This document shows, one piece after another, positions 9,590 to 19,526 of a stretch of 64,000 nt of DNA. Every line of letters begins with the position of its first letter. Position 1 is the stretch's first letter. The notes below the pieces were generated by a model. It made no database searches and was not told the origin of the DNA. It saw nothing but the letters and a program-made list of their open reading frames with translations. Origin of the DNA: Brachypterus glaber (taxonomy: Eukaryota; Arthropoda; Insecta; Coleoptera; Kateretidae). The stretch covers positions 97,586,988-97,650,987 of the forward strand of contig OY294045.1 of assembly GCA_958510825.1 (NCBI GenBank), written 5' to 3'. The position numbers and the translations under genes were made by a program.

Positions 9590-9965
9590 AACTAGTGCTC
9601 GCATCGAAGTATTCATCTACCAGGGTTACGCAAAAAGTAAGCTTCGGTTTCCTCCAAAAGTAACAGTCGCTGACGTGTACGACCGGGTAGCCGCGACCGA
9701 GTCATCTTCAATGCATTTTAAATGCTACCGCTCGCCGTTCGTTTGGTCGCCGGTCGCTTGACCGCTCCGGGAGCAGTCGGGCGACTATTTCGTCACGAAT
9801 TTGAAGGTGAAACAGGTGGTTTTGCGCTGTGACAAGTGTCTTTCAATGTTTAACTCAATTAGAATTGCTTGAAATCCCTCCACCTCTCTCAGCCGAAACA
9901 TCTCATCAACTATTCAACTCATCAGCGACTGCGACTTTTGGAGGAAACCGAAGCTTTAGAATTTA
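9590..9965. repeat. GC-richer foldback
   Basis: AGCTTCGGTTTCCTCCAAAAGT..CAGTCGCTGA (9640-9673) is inverted at about 9924-9958 (TCAGCGACTGCGACTTTTGGAGG). The region between is noticeably richer in C and G than its flanks. A 69-codon open frame (9552-9761) is present but resembles no family I know and is probably chance. Confidence 0.5.
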
Positions 9966-10260
9966 AAAACCTATTTTTAAAAGTAAATATCACTTTAAAC
10001 TTTATTTTTTTAACTAGACTCTCATATCGATGCTATAACTACATAGTGAGTCACTTGGAACATGAACAGAACATTGTAAAAAAAAATTGATTTTTTTTTT
10101 TTTTTTAATAATTGTTGTTTTCCAAAATTATCTTTTAAAAAAGAAAAAGCTTTTTAAAAACAAAAAAAAAATCAATTTGTTTTTCCAAAAATTGTTTTTT
10201 CATGTTCTAAGTAACACAGCTTGCAACAACAGCGTCGACAGTGAGTAAAATATAGTTTCA
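9966..10260. mobile_element. GTGAGTCACTT foldback MITE, copy 1
   Basis: Contains CACTTTAAACT..GATGCTATAACTACATAGTGAGTCACTTGGAACATG and an inverted partner ..CATGTTCTAAGTAACAC..CAGCGTCGACAGTGAGT, separated by A/T runs. It resembles the better preserved copy at 10774-11111. Confidence 0.6.
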
Positions 10261-10376
10261 AATCTTAGTTTTTTAAAAACTTAATTTTTGCATGTCCCCG
10301 CTACCGCGGTAAATGAATATTTTGAACCGACCAGTGGTTTGGACTTTTTATTTAGTAGCCATTACCGGGGGCAAGA

Positions 10377-10773
10377 AATAAACCATTATTTTTGCCAATT
10401 TTAATTTACGGCAAATCGAAATAAATCAGTGTCGAATTTAAGAAATTTTATAAAAAAGTATTATTGATGAAGTGCAAGAATTGAAACAACTTTATTATTA
10501 TGTATGATTTTTGAAAAAAAATTCGCCTGCGGTGCTTTTTTGTTATTGAGTAAAACATTTTTGAAAGTAATTTTCCCTTGATAATTTTAAATTTTTGGTA
10601 AAGACACAAAAAAAACCCCTCCCATGCCTCGACCCGAGTCATTCAGATCGGAATCCGCCCCTAAAACAAACCTGTCAATTTCATAATACTGATACAAAGA
10701 CCGACTTAAAACTAATAAACACGGGTCGGATCGAAGTAGCCATGCAAAAATTAGAATTTTAAAAAACTCTTTT
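10377..10773. repeat. Left inverted repeat of the recombinase composite
   Basis: Begins AATAAACCATT and ends inside the T-run before AAGTAAATAG. It pairs with 12931-13336; for example TGATACAAAGACCGAC and CGGGTCGGATCGAAGTAGCC are matched in the other arm. Open frames here are mirrored in the other arm and are not treated as genes. Confidence 0.88.
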
Positions 10774-11111
10774 TTTAAGTAAATAGACACTTTAAACTAT
10801 TGTTTAGCGGAATGTCATGTCGACGCTGTTAATACTCAGTGAGTCACTTAGTCATGGTCCATGACTTACAGAGAAAGACTTTAATTTTATTTTTTTTTGA
10901 AAATTGTTTCCCTTTTTAAAAAACGAATAATTAATAAAAAAAACAATATTTTTGTATTAACTATTCGTTTTTTGAAAAGAGAAAATATTTTCAAAAAAAA
11001 TTAAATCCTTCTCCATGAGTTAGAACCATGACCAAGTGACTCACTGAGTATTAACAGCGTCGACATGACATTCCGCTTGGTGAACAATAGTTTAAAGTGT
11101 ATATTTACTTG
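10774..11111. mobile_element. GTGAGTCACTT foldback MITE, copy 2
   Basis: Terminal inverted repeats of over 70 bp, starting AAGTAAATAGACACTTTAAA and including GCGGAATGTCATGTCGACGC and CTCAGTGAGTCACTT. The middle is an A/T-rich hairpin. It sits precisely between the left inverted repeat and the recombinase region. Confidence 0.85.
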
Positions 11112-11361
11112 AAAAATTCACACTTCATTATTATTATGTCATTCAACCAATCCAGTCACGAATCGGGTACATTTTTCAGCGAATCATCTATTTTTAAATC
11201 GAAAAAATCCCTGGTACTGAGGATTTTTTCCGTTACTATGTATTTTAGTTGCGGGTAACCAAGAAAATAATATTTGAACAATATCACAGCACCTATGAAA
11301 AGTACTGTCAAATTAGTTTGTGAATAAGTCATTTGCGCGTCTTCATAGTAAACTTTTAAAA

Positions 11362-12594
11362 ATGGGCGATAGATTTGCTAGTATTTCTGAAGAAAATGTG
11401 GAAATAATTTTAAAATCAGCTGTGCCGGTTAACACTGTGAGGACGAAAAATTCCATATGGAAGCAGTTTACTGAATTTTGCGAGGAAAAAGGTTATTTAT
11501 TGGACAGCACAACCACAATCGATGAAATAGCATCAGTATTAAAAACATGGGCTATAAATATGAGGAAAGTTAACGGGGAAGAATACAAAGAGTGTTCCGT
11601 AAAAACAATATGGAATACGACGGCAAAAATTTTACAGGAAAAATATTTTACCGAATACCAAAGAAGCTTTAATCCTTTTATAGATGTAGAGTTTTCGAAA
11701 GCTAGAATGGCTAAAAACGCAATTAGAAAGCAACTCCAATCAAACCCAGCGAAAAGAAAATTAAGTGCATCTGCTCTGGAGGTGGACGAGTACCATTTAA
11801 TGATTAACGCAAATGATGAAAATACTCCTAGTGGACTCCAGATGAATTTTTTTCACATCGCGTCTGTTGAATTAGCTTGGCGCGGCGGCGAAGGTGTAAA
11901 TTGTTTATTGGGGCATTTTCAAGAAGAAATGAAAAATAACGGTGAGAAATCTGGAAGAATTATTTACAATCCGGTATTTACGAAAACTTGTCAAGGAGGA
12001 GATTAAAAATGTAGTGACAATAAATGGCTTACACCAAATACCCAGAATGCTGATAAATGTCCTGTTCGATTATATAAAAAACTGGTAGAAAAACGGAATA
12101 AAAATATAATTACTAATCGATTTTTTTTAACTGCGAATCCTAACTGGAAAGAAACCGGAATATGGTACAAGAATAGCCCAGTTGGAAAAAATACTTTTTC
12201 TAAGTGGAATAAAATATCTGCGAAAAAGGCTGGATTGGACACAAAAAAGAGAAAAATTACAAATCATTCTAGTCGCGCCACAGTCATTTCAAATATGGTT
12301 AGGCAAGGAGTACAAGAGCAAGAATTAATAAAAATTAGTGGCCACTCAAGTTCCTCATCTATAAAGCCATATGTACAACTAAATGAAGAACATCATACCA
12401 CCATATTAGATAAAGTTCGTTCATCTAATATAGAATCTAATTTAGCACCAGTACTACCTTTGGTACAAGACAAGAATTTAACACAAGATAAGGCAACAAC
12501 AACCATTAGTTCATCTTCAAGCATTATTGCACCATATACAAAACAAGGACTAAAATTTGAAAATTGTGTGTTTCACAATTGTACTTTTAATTAG
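11362..12594 (+). pseudogene. Crypton-like tyrosine recombinase, one in-frame stop
   Basis: Reads as a tyrosine recombinase of the Crypton/DUF3504 kind, which cut and rejoin DNA through a covalent 3'-phosphotyrosine. From the first ATG it has 410 codon positions. Residues ~25-110 form a helical N-terminal core-binding region (NSIWKQFTEFCEEKGY). The catalytic set is visible: Arg174 in AWRGGEG, His302 and Arg305 in NHSSRAT, His328 in SGHSSSSS, and nucleophile Tyr337 in KPYVQ. A single TAA at 12004-12006 (position 215, after CQGGD) breaks the frame; the same frame is open on both sides, so decay is recent or the stop is an assembly or allele difference. The frame also extends upstream to 11320 without an ATG. 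The C-terminus is Ser/Thr-rich. Confidence 0.8.
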
Positions 12595-12743
12595 CTTAAT
12601 ATAATATATTATAAAGAAACGTTTTAAAAATTGTTCTTGTGGTTATTTTCATTTTTAATTAAAGTTTATAATTTTGTTTATTTGAATTGTGAATTTTTCT
12701 TAACAAATACAACGCAACCTCATGTTTTTTTCATCTAAGTTTG

Positions 12744-12890
12744 CTGTTTGTACTTACGAAAACCTTTTTGCTTATCAAGCACTCGACCCAGCGAATGCAA
12801 AAACCCCTCCCGCTACGCGGTCGTGGTTTTTATATGCATTCACTGTGTCTCGTGCGTTGCTAAGCAAAAATGCTTTCGTAAATACAAACA
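12744..12890. repeat. 147-bp palindrome with GC-rich apex
   Basis: TGTTTGTACTTACGAAAACC..TTTTTGCTTATCAAGCACTCG is mirrored by CGTGCGTTGCTAAGCAAAAATGC..TTTCGTAAATACAAACA. The apex is CCCGCTACGCGGTCG. It lies 150 bp after the recombinase stop, inside the composite. It could be a 3'-end structure or an independent small MITE. Confidence 0.7.
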
Positions 12891-12930
12891 ACAAAATTAG
12901 CCGAAAAAATCCCTCGGTCTTGTTATATTA

Positions 12931-13336
12931 ACTATGAAAAAAGAGTTTTTTAAAATTCTAATTTTTGCACGGCTACTTCGATCCGACCCGTGTTTATTAG
13001 TTTTAAGTCGGTCTTTGTATCAGTATTATGAAATTGACAGGTTTGTTTTAGGAGCGGATTCCGATCTGAATGACTCGAGTCGAGGCATGGGAGGGGTTTT
13101 TTTGTGTCTTTACCAAAAATTTAAAATTATCAAGGGAAAATTACTTTCAAAAATGTTTTACTCAATAACAAAAAAGCACCGCAGGCGAATTTTTTTCAAA
13201 AATCATACATAATAATAAAGTTGTTTCAATTCTTGCACTTCATCAATAATACTTTTTTATAAAATTTCTTAAATTCGACACTGATTTATTTCTATTTGCC
13301 GTAAATTAAAATTGGCAAAAAAATGGTTTATTCAAT
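12931..13336. repeat. Right inverted repeat of the recombinase composite
   Basis: Reverse complement of 10377-10773, with few substitutions (for example GCACGGCTACTTCG against CATGGCTACTTCG). It contains a 92-codon open frame starting at 12934 whose counterpart in the other arm is broken, so it is not supported as a gene. Confidence 0.88.
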
Positions 13337-13379
13337 ATTTATAGAAATGGATATCTACCATAAGCTGGTCTGAAGCGGT

Positions 13380-13589
13380 CAGGGCCGCAGCGAACAAGAT
13401 TTCGTGGGGGGGGAGAAGGTCAAAAATTACAACTTTTTTAGCCTAAAAAAGTTAATGACTAAAAAAAAGGTTCCCCACTCATTCTTGAAATATTCTCCTT
13501 TTCTATTTTGAATTCACGAAATATGCAACTTTTGTATTTTAAGTCCATGAAATATGCAAATTTTGTATTTTTGTCTAGCTACGGCTCTA
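13380..13589. mobile_element. hAT-like MITE, 210 bp
   Basis: Ends CAGGGCCGCAGCGA and (inverted) TAGAGCCGTAGCTA, flanked by the exact 8-bp direct repeat GAAGCGGT (13372-13379 and 13590-13597). Inside is a ~30-bp direct duplication around GAAATATGCAA.TTTTGTATTT. It lies just outside the recombinase composite. Confidence 0.78.
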
Positions 13590-13624
13590 GAAGCGGTTAA
13601 AAACTTTTGAGCCACTTAATGTAA

Positions 13625-14225
13625 AAAACTGGAAAAGTGGGGTTATAAAAAAAATACATTGTGAACTATCTTTCATTTGACAAATATTTGTTTACTTGTT
13701 AATAAATTTAGTGTCGATATTGTTATTGCCACATCAATGTCAAAGTCAAAAAATGTTGGTGTATTTTTTTAAAATTGGGAGTGATAAAGCAGAAAAACAA
13801 GAATACTCGAAGAATACTGGTGTAGAACCCATAATTATAATTTTTAAATTAAGGAACTATGAGAAATACCTAGTTGTAGGAGACCAATATACTAGTAGTG
13901 TTTTTTAAAAATAAAGGTATTTAAAACAAGTTTATTAGATACAAAATATATTGATAAGGGGATTTAATAATAGACATTTTAGAGTAGGGATATTTTAGAG
14001 CAGAAATACAGTAATTAACAATAGAGATACGCTTCAAAATCCAAATAGTATTTACTAAACACAAATGCACAGAATAACATATGATTTTTGACATGGTTAA
14101 ACTAACCTTATTTTTCAAACAGGCATAACCCCATTTAAATAATCCACATTCACACAACTAAATTTTATGGAAAACATTAAATTTTACTTAACCCCACTTT
14201 TCCAGTTTTGTTGAAATCAACTGTA
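13625..14225. mobile_element. Tc1/mariner-like MITE, copy 1
   Basis: The inverted ends contain AACTGGAAAAGTGGGGTT and AACCCCACTTTTCCAGTT. The right end continues GTTGAAATCAACTGTA, typical of Tc1-type CAGTTGA.. termini; the left end has lost its outermost bases. The second copy is 52912-53396. A ~45-codon reading frame ending LVVGDQYTSSVF is shared by both copies. Confidence 0.8.
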
Positions 14226-14712
14226 CTTGTTTTTAGTGAACATTTCTATGTGTGCAGTACATTAATAATAAGAATTTTAAGTTACTTTATTTTTTCAGTA
14301 AATCGTCTTGCTATTTATATTTCATAATAACTGTTGAACTTTTATTTTTATTTTCTTCGAACAGAAGAAAATAAAATTAGCTTTGATTTATTTTCACCGT
14401 TAACTGCTTATTAAACAAATATTTTATACATCATTTATTTGTTTTACGTTCTCGGTTACGTAATAGTAACTTTCAATGCAGGGAAATTTAAATTTATTGT
14501 TCACAGTTTCAGGATATAAATGAACTACTTTTTATATTATATTATATTACGCCCTCGCAATATAGATCAACAGATAGAAATCACTGTGGTTCTTGTTTAA
14601 TAAGTCCAAAAAGATTGAAAACCATGATTATACAGTCTGGAATTTTCAAAATGAATTAATTTGTTAATTCCTCGGTTTTAACAAAAAAATGACATATTTA
14701 AAAACTATCTTA
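14226..14712. other. Non-coding spacer
   Basis: AT-rich, with no repeat pair, gene or RNA recognised. An A/T-only tract TTATATTATATTATATTA lies near 14530-14550. Confidence 0.4.
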
Positions 14713-15106
14713 GAAAAAAGTTTTTATAGACGTTTGAGCTAAATTACTTTTTAAGGTCATTTTTAGAATATTTATCACGTCATATCTCAGTAACGGTTTA
14801 ACTTATTACCATCAAATTTTTACTGAACTATAGAACCAATAAATGTTTAACGTTTTATTAAAATTAGGTTTTTAACCAGGGGCGTAGATAGTTTATATGT
14901 AAAACTGTAAGTCCGCCCCTGGTTAAACCTTTAATTTTTTTATGTCATAAAATGATAATGTTTATTGGTTGCATACTACAGTAAAAATTTCAAGTCAATA
15001 AGTTAAACCTTTCCTGAGTTATGAAGTGAATAATATTCTAAAAATGCCCCTTAAATATGTTCTAGCTCCCCTAAAAAGTCATTTAACACAAACGTTCAAA
15101 GGAACG
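14713..15106. mobile_element. Foldback element, ~180-bp arms
   Basis: GACGTTTGAGCTAAATTACTTTTTAAGG near 14730 is inverted near 15065-15100. The centre holds an inverted pair CCAGGGGCGTAGAT and GTCCGCCCCTGG around 14877-14925. Middle motifs (CAATAAATGTTTAACG / GTTTATTGG) also pair. Non-coding. Confidence 0.7.
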
Positions 15107-15499
15107 TTTTGTCTCACTTTTTGACGTAAAATCTGAATATTTAAAAAAAAATAATTTTTTAAAATATGTCAAATTTTTTTAAAACAAATGAAAATCGTTT
15201 TTCTCAAAAATGCATCTATAGATTTTTTTAAATTTGGTCTTAAGAAGATGCCAAAGCTCTACATAATTAAATTCTGAAAAAAAACTTGGGTTATATGAAA
15301 GCTGAGCTAAAAATTGTTTCCAGACCGGTGTGGCATTTCAATACATTTTAATAAAAAAAACGACTTCAAAAACTGGGCTACATTTTTTCCGGAAATATAT
15401 GAAAACATTTTATACAGATTTCAGCATGATTTTAGAATATTACAGATATTATTTAAAATAATTAATTAAAAAAACAGGCAAAATATAGGTATTTGTAAA
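15107..15499. other. Non-coding spacer
   Basis: AT-rich, with no recognised element apart from A/T homopolymer runs. Confidence 0.35.
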
Positions 15500-16425
15500 C
15501 TATATAGTTAAAGGGTAGTAGTGGATAGTAACAGAACACTCCTTTTAGTTTTTCACCGGGTGATTTGCGTAAGGGTTGTCCGCTATCTTGAATTTTAGGG
15601 GTGAGTGATGTTATCTCGCTATACAGCCTGTTCCAGAACTCACGTACAGAAATTTGGTGTATTAAAAACCCTCTGGAAAATATGAAAAAATTTTCAAAAA
15701 AAAATCCATCTTCGTTCAATTCAAAAATAAGAACGCTTTAAGTGGACCAATACTGTTGCTGATGTTAAATTACCTTTAAAAGTTGAATTTGTAGCTATAG
15801 AATCAAATTTAATTATTGCAGGTACATATTATGTAGGTGATTAATGTGACATAAATATTTATTAATGTCAAAAAGCCACCGCCGGATGGACTGACCCTAT
15901 AATAATAGAATATTTGAGAGCCTCTGTCGGTTTTGTCAAAATATATTAACCTAAAAAGATTTTAAAGTTGAAAGTATCAAACAATGCACGCGTCAACAAT
16001 TAAAATGCAACCATAGTTACTAATAATTAGGGAAAAACTAATTTGTAGGTAATTTAACATCAGCAACAGGATTGGTCAGATAAAATAGCTTCCTTTTTAA
16101 TTAGTATTGAAGATGGATTTTTTTAGAATTTTTTTTCATATTTTTCAGAGGGTTTTTAATATACCCTCAAATTTCTGTAAGCGAGTTCTGGAACAGGCTG
16201 TATAACGATAAAAATGCATATAACCAATTTTGTTAAGGAAAAAATTTGCAACAATTTTTGTATGAATAATTTTTTTCATATATTAATAACAATCGAGTCA
16301 TAAATATTCAAAAATGGCCATGTTGGGGTGAAATTGTTTTTTTGGACTTTTCAGCCAAATTATTTATCGGAGAATAAAAGTTGTTATGAGCAAACTTATA
16401 GCTCTTGAAATTTTCTATCACTAAT
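15500..16425. mobile_element. AGTCCAGTC-family foldback, half copy split by an insertion
   Basis: 15500-15621 and 16204-16425 join to match half of the family seen at 5203, 40708 and 41855 (AAAGGGTAGTAGTGGATAGT.., TCACCGGGTGAT, then GATAAAAATGCATATAACC.., GGCCATGTTGGGG). The break coincides with a TA, where the mariner-like element 15622-16203 inserted. The second arm is missing. Confidence 0.8.
15622..16203. mobile_element. Mariner-like MITE, ACAGCCTGTTCC family, copy A
   Basis: Ends TACAGCCTGTTCCAGAACTC and its complement GAGTTCTGGAACAGGCTGTA, flanked by TA. Long imperfect inverted arms include TTAAAAACCCTCTGGAAAAT. Other copies lie at 27610-28095 and 33174-33757. It is inserted inside an older AGTCCAGTC-family element, giving a clear relative age. 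Confidence 0.88.
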
Positions 16426-17261
16426 ACATTTCATTTTCGCACTTCATATTTTGTCTGTTTTCTCAGTGTATTTTTGTTTTGTGTTGATTTAAATCCTGCA
16501 ACACTTACAGGAATTTAAATCAGGACTATATATTAAGTAGCAGTGCTCGCGTTTCCGGACCGGGTCTCGAACGATCATTTCCGGTGTAGCCATGCATGTT
16601 GTACAATTGGCGTTATGGGACTTGAAAACTATGAATTCCATAGAGCGGAGGTGAATATTTTACAATATGCTTGATAAATCCTTTACAATTGACTAGCTAC
16701 ATTTTTTAATATTTCTTTAAATTTTAAAATATTACTATTAGGTACTTACAGTAGTAAGGCACCGTAGACAAAAAAAAGCCTTTACCTCAAAATAATGTCT
16801 TCCTTTGGTTTACTTTACTAATTTTGGGGCGAGGAACATTAAAAAAAAACACTCTAGGTGACGGGGTCTTTACAGCGCAGTCCATTAACCCGAAAAATAT
16901 ATTTATTTTTCGCCAAATCAAAAAATCGATAGATTTAAAATTAGTAAATAAATAATCTTGAAATGATATTTTTCTCCTAAAATAAAATATTGTGAACTAC
17001 AATTTGTGATCGACCTAAAATTTTAAAAACAGAATTGTTTTTGATTAAATAGTCTCATAATGAGGAATTCCAAAAAACACATATATTTTTTTTATTTTAT
17101 ATTTTATTCATCTCCATAAAATCTCCCATGGCGCCTTTGTACCCTTGCTGGCCCTTGCCATTAAGACAGTCTTCGGGCCAGCCCAAAAACCTGTGATTGA
17201 ACACTCGTCAGTTCCTCAAAATATCTTAAAATAGTATATTCTATAACTAGTATGGAATAGA
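16426..17261. other. Non-coding spacer
   Basis: No gene or repeat pair recognised. A short hairpin (GATTTAAATCCTG..CAGGAATTTAAATC, 16486-16517) is visible. Confidence 0.35.
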
Positions 17262-17337
17262 CAATATTCCGCGCAAGCGGAAAGTTTGTCATACGAGCCG
17301 GCAGGCGAGTATGACGGTCCCGCGAGCGCGGAATGAC
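17262..17337. repeat. GC-rich double hairpin
   Basis: TTCCGCGCAAGCGGAA and, 20 bp later, GTCATACGAGCCGGCAGGCGAG..TATGAC lie within an outer pair ATATTCCGCG / CGCGGAAT. It is strikingly GC-rich compared with its surroundings, like the apices of the other small palindromes. No RNA family is recognised. Confidence 0.6.
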
Positions 17338-18308
17338 TATTACATACGTGTTGTAGACTATACTTTTTCTTCGACTGCAAATATGAAACACTGTATGGCT
17401 TTAAACTGCGAACAAGGTTAAAAACAATGTTTTTTGTGACTCAACATTGTAAATGCAACAAAACACATATTTTTAAATAAAGCAATTAATGTTATTTAAT
17501 AAATTTATCAAATCAGTACTTAAAAAAGATTTTTATTTAATTTTACCACAAATTATAATGCAAAAATTGAAGGTTATGTCTGATTGTTGTGACAGATGTC
17601 AGGTTTAAATATTTGACAATAGATGGAGCATTTTTAATTTTTTGAACTAAATTAATAAAAAACTGGTTAAATATTAAGAAAAAATAATAAACTTTATGTA
17701 ATTTTAATGCAAAACTTTATATTGCATTAAATTATTCAATATTTCATGGTAATATATATATATATATATATTTGCTAATTTTGCTACAGTTTTCTTTACT
17801 TTTATAAACAAGATATGGCACTACATGTGCTCATTCTAACACTTGATACGGAATATTCATACCGTATCTAGAGCAAGAATGGATTCATTCTGTGTTTGAA
17901 AAGTGTGTGTATTTGCCTACATTCTAAAGCAGTCGTAGAAAAATACTATTCCAAATCATATTGGGTATCTATATTTTCTTCTGTGGCCATAAGAATTGGT
18001 TGACATATCCTAAAGGGGGCTGGCCCCCTTAAAAAAAATAAGCCCCCTGTAGCAAGAATATGTATAAAATAGTATCTGGATTAAAAACGAAGATTTTTTT
18101 AATAGCCGCTCCTGTGAGCCCCTTAGCTTTTTTCCTGGATGCAGGCCTGCAATGAGTTACAACTGAAAAATTTTAAAATTTTAAACTAAAAAATGAAAGA
18201 ATAATCATCTATTAAAACAAAAAAAAAAAAAAGATTATTTGTATAATTATAAATTATAATTTTAATTTGAAGCGACCCAGACAGCAAAATACGTCCCATT
18301 ATTATACA
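17338..18308. other. Non-coding spacer with a short (TA)n run
   Basis: Contains a TATATATA tract at about 17752-17770 and C-rich patches near 18015-18050 (GGGGGCTGGCCCCC, a short palindrome). No gene recognised. Confidence 0.4.
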
Positions 18309-19018
18309 TACAGAGCGGTCCAAAAGTCACCCCCCCCCCCCTTCTTAACTTTTGAACCAGTTGAGATATCGACTTCAAATTTGGAACTTTTAAATAGGAC
18401 AACTTAAACTATCTTTTAGCATATATTTAATACTTTCAGCTCTTAAAATGTGGGCAGGGGGGCATGGGGGCATATTTTTTTAAATAGAAAGGGGGGTCGT
18501 GTAATACATCATTTAAAAGCTTATAAAATTCTCCATTTAACTCCATATTTTTAAATTAAAAAAAAAATTGGGTTTAAAATGGGGTTGAAAATGGGTATTA
18601 ATGTCAAAATTCCTCTAAAAAAACAAATATTTTTTTAAAAATGCCTAATTTCATCATAAAAAAATGTTAATTATACTTTTAAACTAATTTTAGTTGACAT
18701 AAATAATAATTTATAAAAAAAAACTTAAAAAATCGAATGTTTTAGCACAAAAAATTGAAAAATCAAAACCTTAAAAAACTTTTTAAAATAATTAAAAATG
18801 TTAGTTTAAATAGAGAATTTTATAAGCTTTAAAATGATGTATCACACGACCCCCCTTTCCATTTAAAAAAATATCACCCATGCCCCCTGCTCACATTTTA
18901 AGAGCTGAAAATATCAAATATATGCTAAAAGATAGTTTAAGTTGTCTTATTTAAGACTTCTAAATTTGAAGATATCTCAACTCGTTCAAAAGTTAAAAGG
19001 GGGGGTGACCGCACTGTA
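18309..19018. mobile_element. Foldback MITE, CCAAAAGTCACC family, copy 2
   Basis: Begins TACAGAGCGGTCCAAAAGTC and ends GGGGGGTGACCGCACTGTA. Arms of ~300 bp carry TTGAGATATCGACTTCAAAT and AAAATGTGGGCAGGGGGGCA. Copies are at 2984 and 50231. TA flanks and ACAG.. ends suggest mariner-type mobilisation. Confidence 0.85.
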
Positions 19019-19097
19019 TATAAGATGTAGAAGTTGTATATTTTATGCACAAAGTGAAGATCTTGTCCGTAGGATGATTCGAGAACATTTTAAAATT

Positions 19098-19432
19098 TAA
19101 ATAAATAAATTAATAAAAAACAGCAGATCGGGTACTAATGGCTTTATTACTACATAAAATTTAATCTATTGCCAACGGTTTCGTAACTGGTTAGTTACTT
19201 TCTCAAGGCTAAAAAGAAAGAAAAAAACGAATTACAAAAAGGCTAAAGTTATATAACCAACAAAATATTTTTTCAACAAATATTTTGTTGGTTATATTAC
19301 TTCAGTCTTCGTTTTTTTTTAATTCTTTTTAGCCTCGAGAAAGTAACTAACCAGTTACGAAACCGTTGGCAATAGTTTAAATTTTATGTAGTAATAAAGC
19401 CATTAGTACCCGATCTGCTGTTTTTTATTAAT
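19098..19432. mobile_element. Foldback element, ~150-bp arms
   Basis: AATAAAAAACAGCAGATCGG..GGTACTAATGGCTTTATTAC is mirrored at 19380-19432. The arms also carry GTTTCGTAACTGGTTAGTTA. The hairpin centre repeats CAAATATTTTGTTGGTTATA. Non-coding. Confidence 0.82.
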
Positions 19433-19526
19433 ATATTTCGTATGTCGTTTGAATTTTGAAGTATTTGTGAAAATTTAAATGTAGATTTTTTAGCAAATAA
19501 TAGCGGCACACAAAAAAAATCTCGAG

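Larger units (their letters stand above)
10377..13336 (+). mobile_element. Composite: recombinase gene between ~400-bp inverted repeats
   Basis: The left repeat (10377-10773) and right repeat (12931-13336) are reverse complements with only scattered differences. They enclose a foldback MITE (10774-11111), a Crypton-like tyrosine recombinase gene (11362-12594) and a 147-bp palindrome (12744-12890). No flanking target duplication was found. It is either a recombinase element with long terminal inverted repeats or a recombinase copy trapped in a foldback. Confidence 0.65.

Noticed and set aside
9552..9761. GC-richer frame as an exon
   Set aside because: Part of it pairs with an inverted copy 300 bp away, no splice sites fit, and the protein resembles nothing known to me.
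12934..13212. 92-codon open frame in the right inverted repeat as a gene
   Set aside because: The mirrored arm has the frame broken, and no motif, start context or splice signal supports it.
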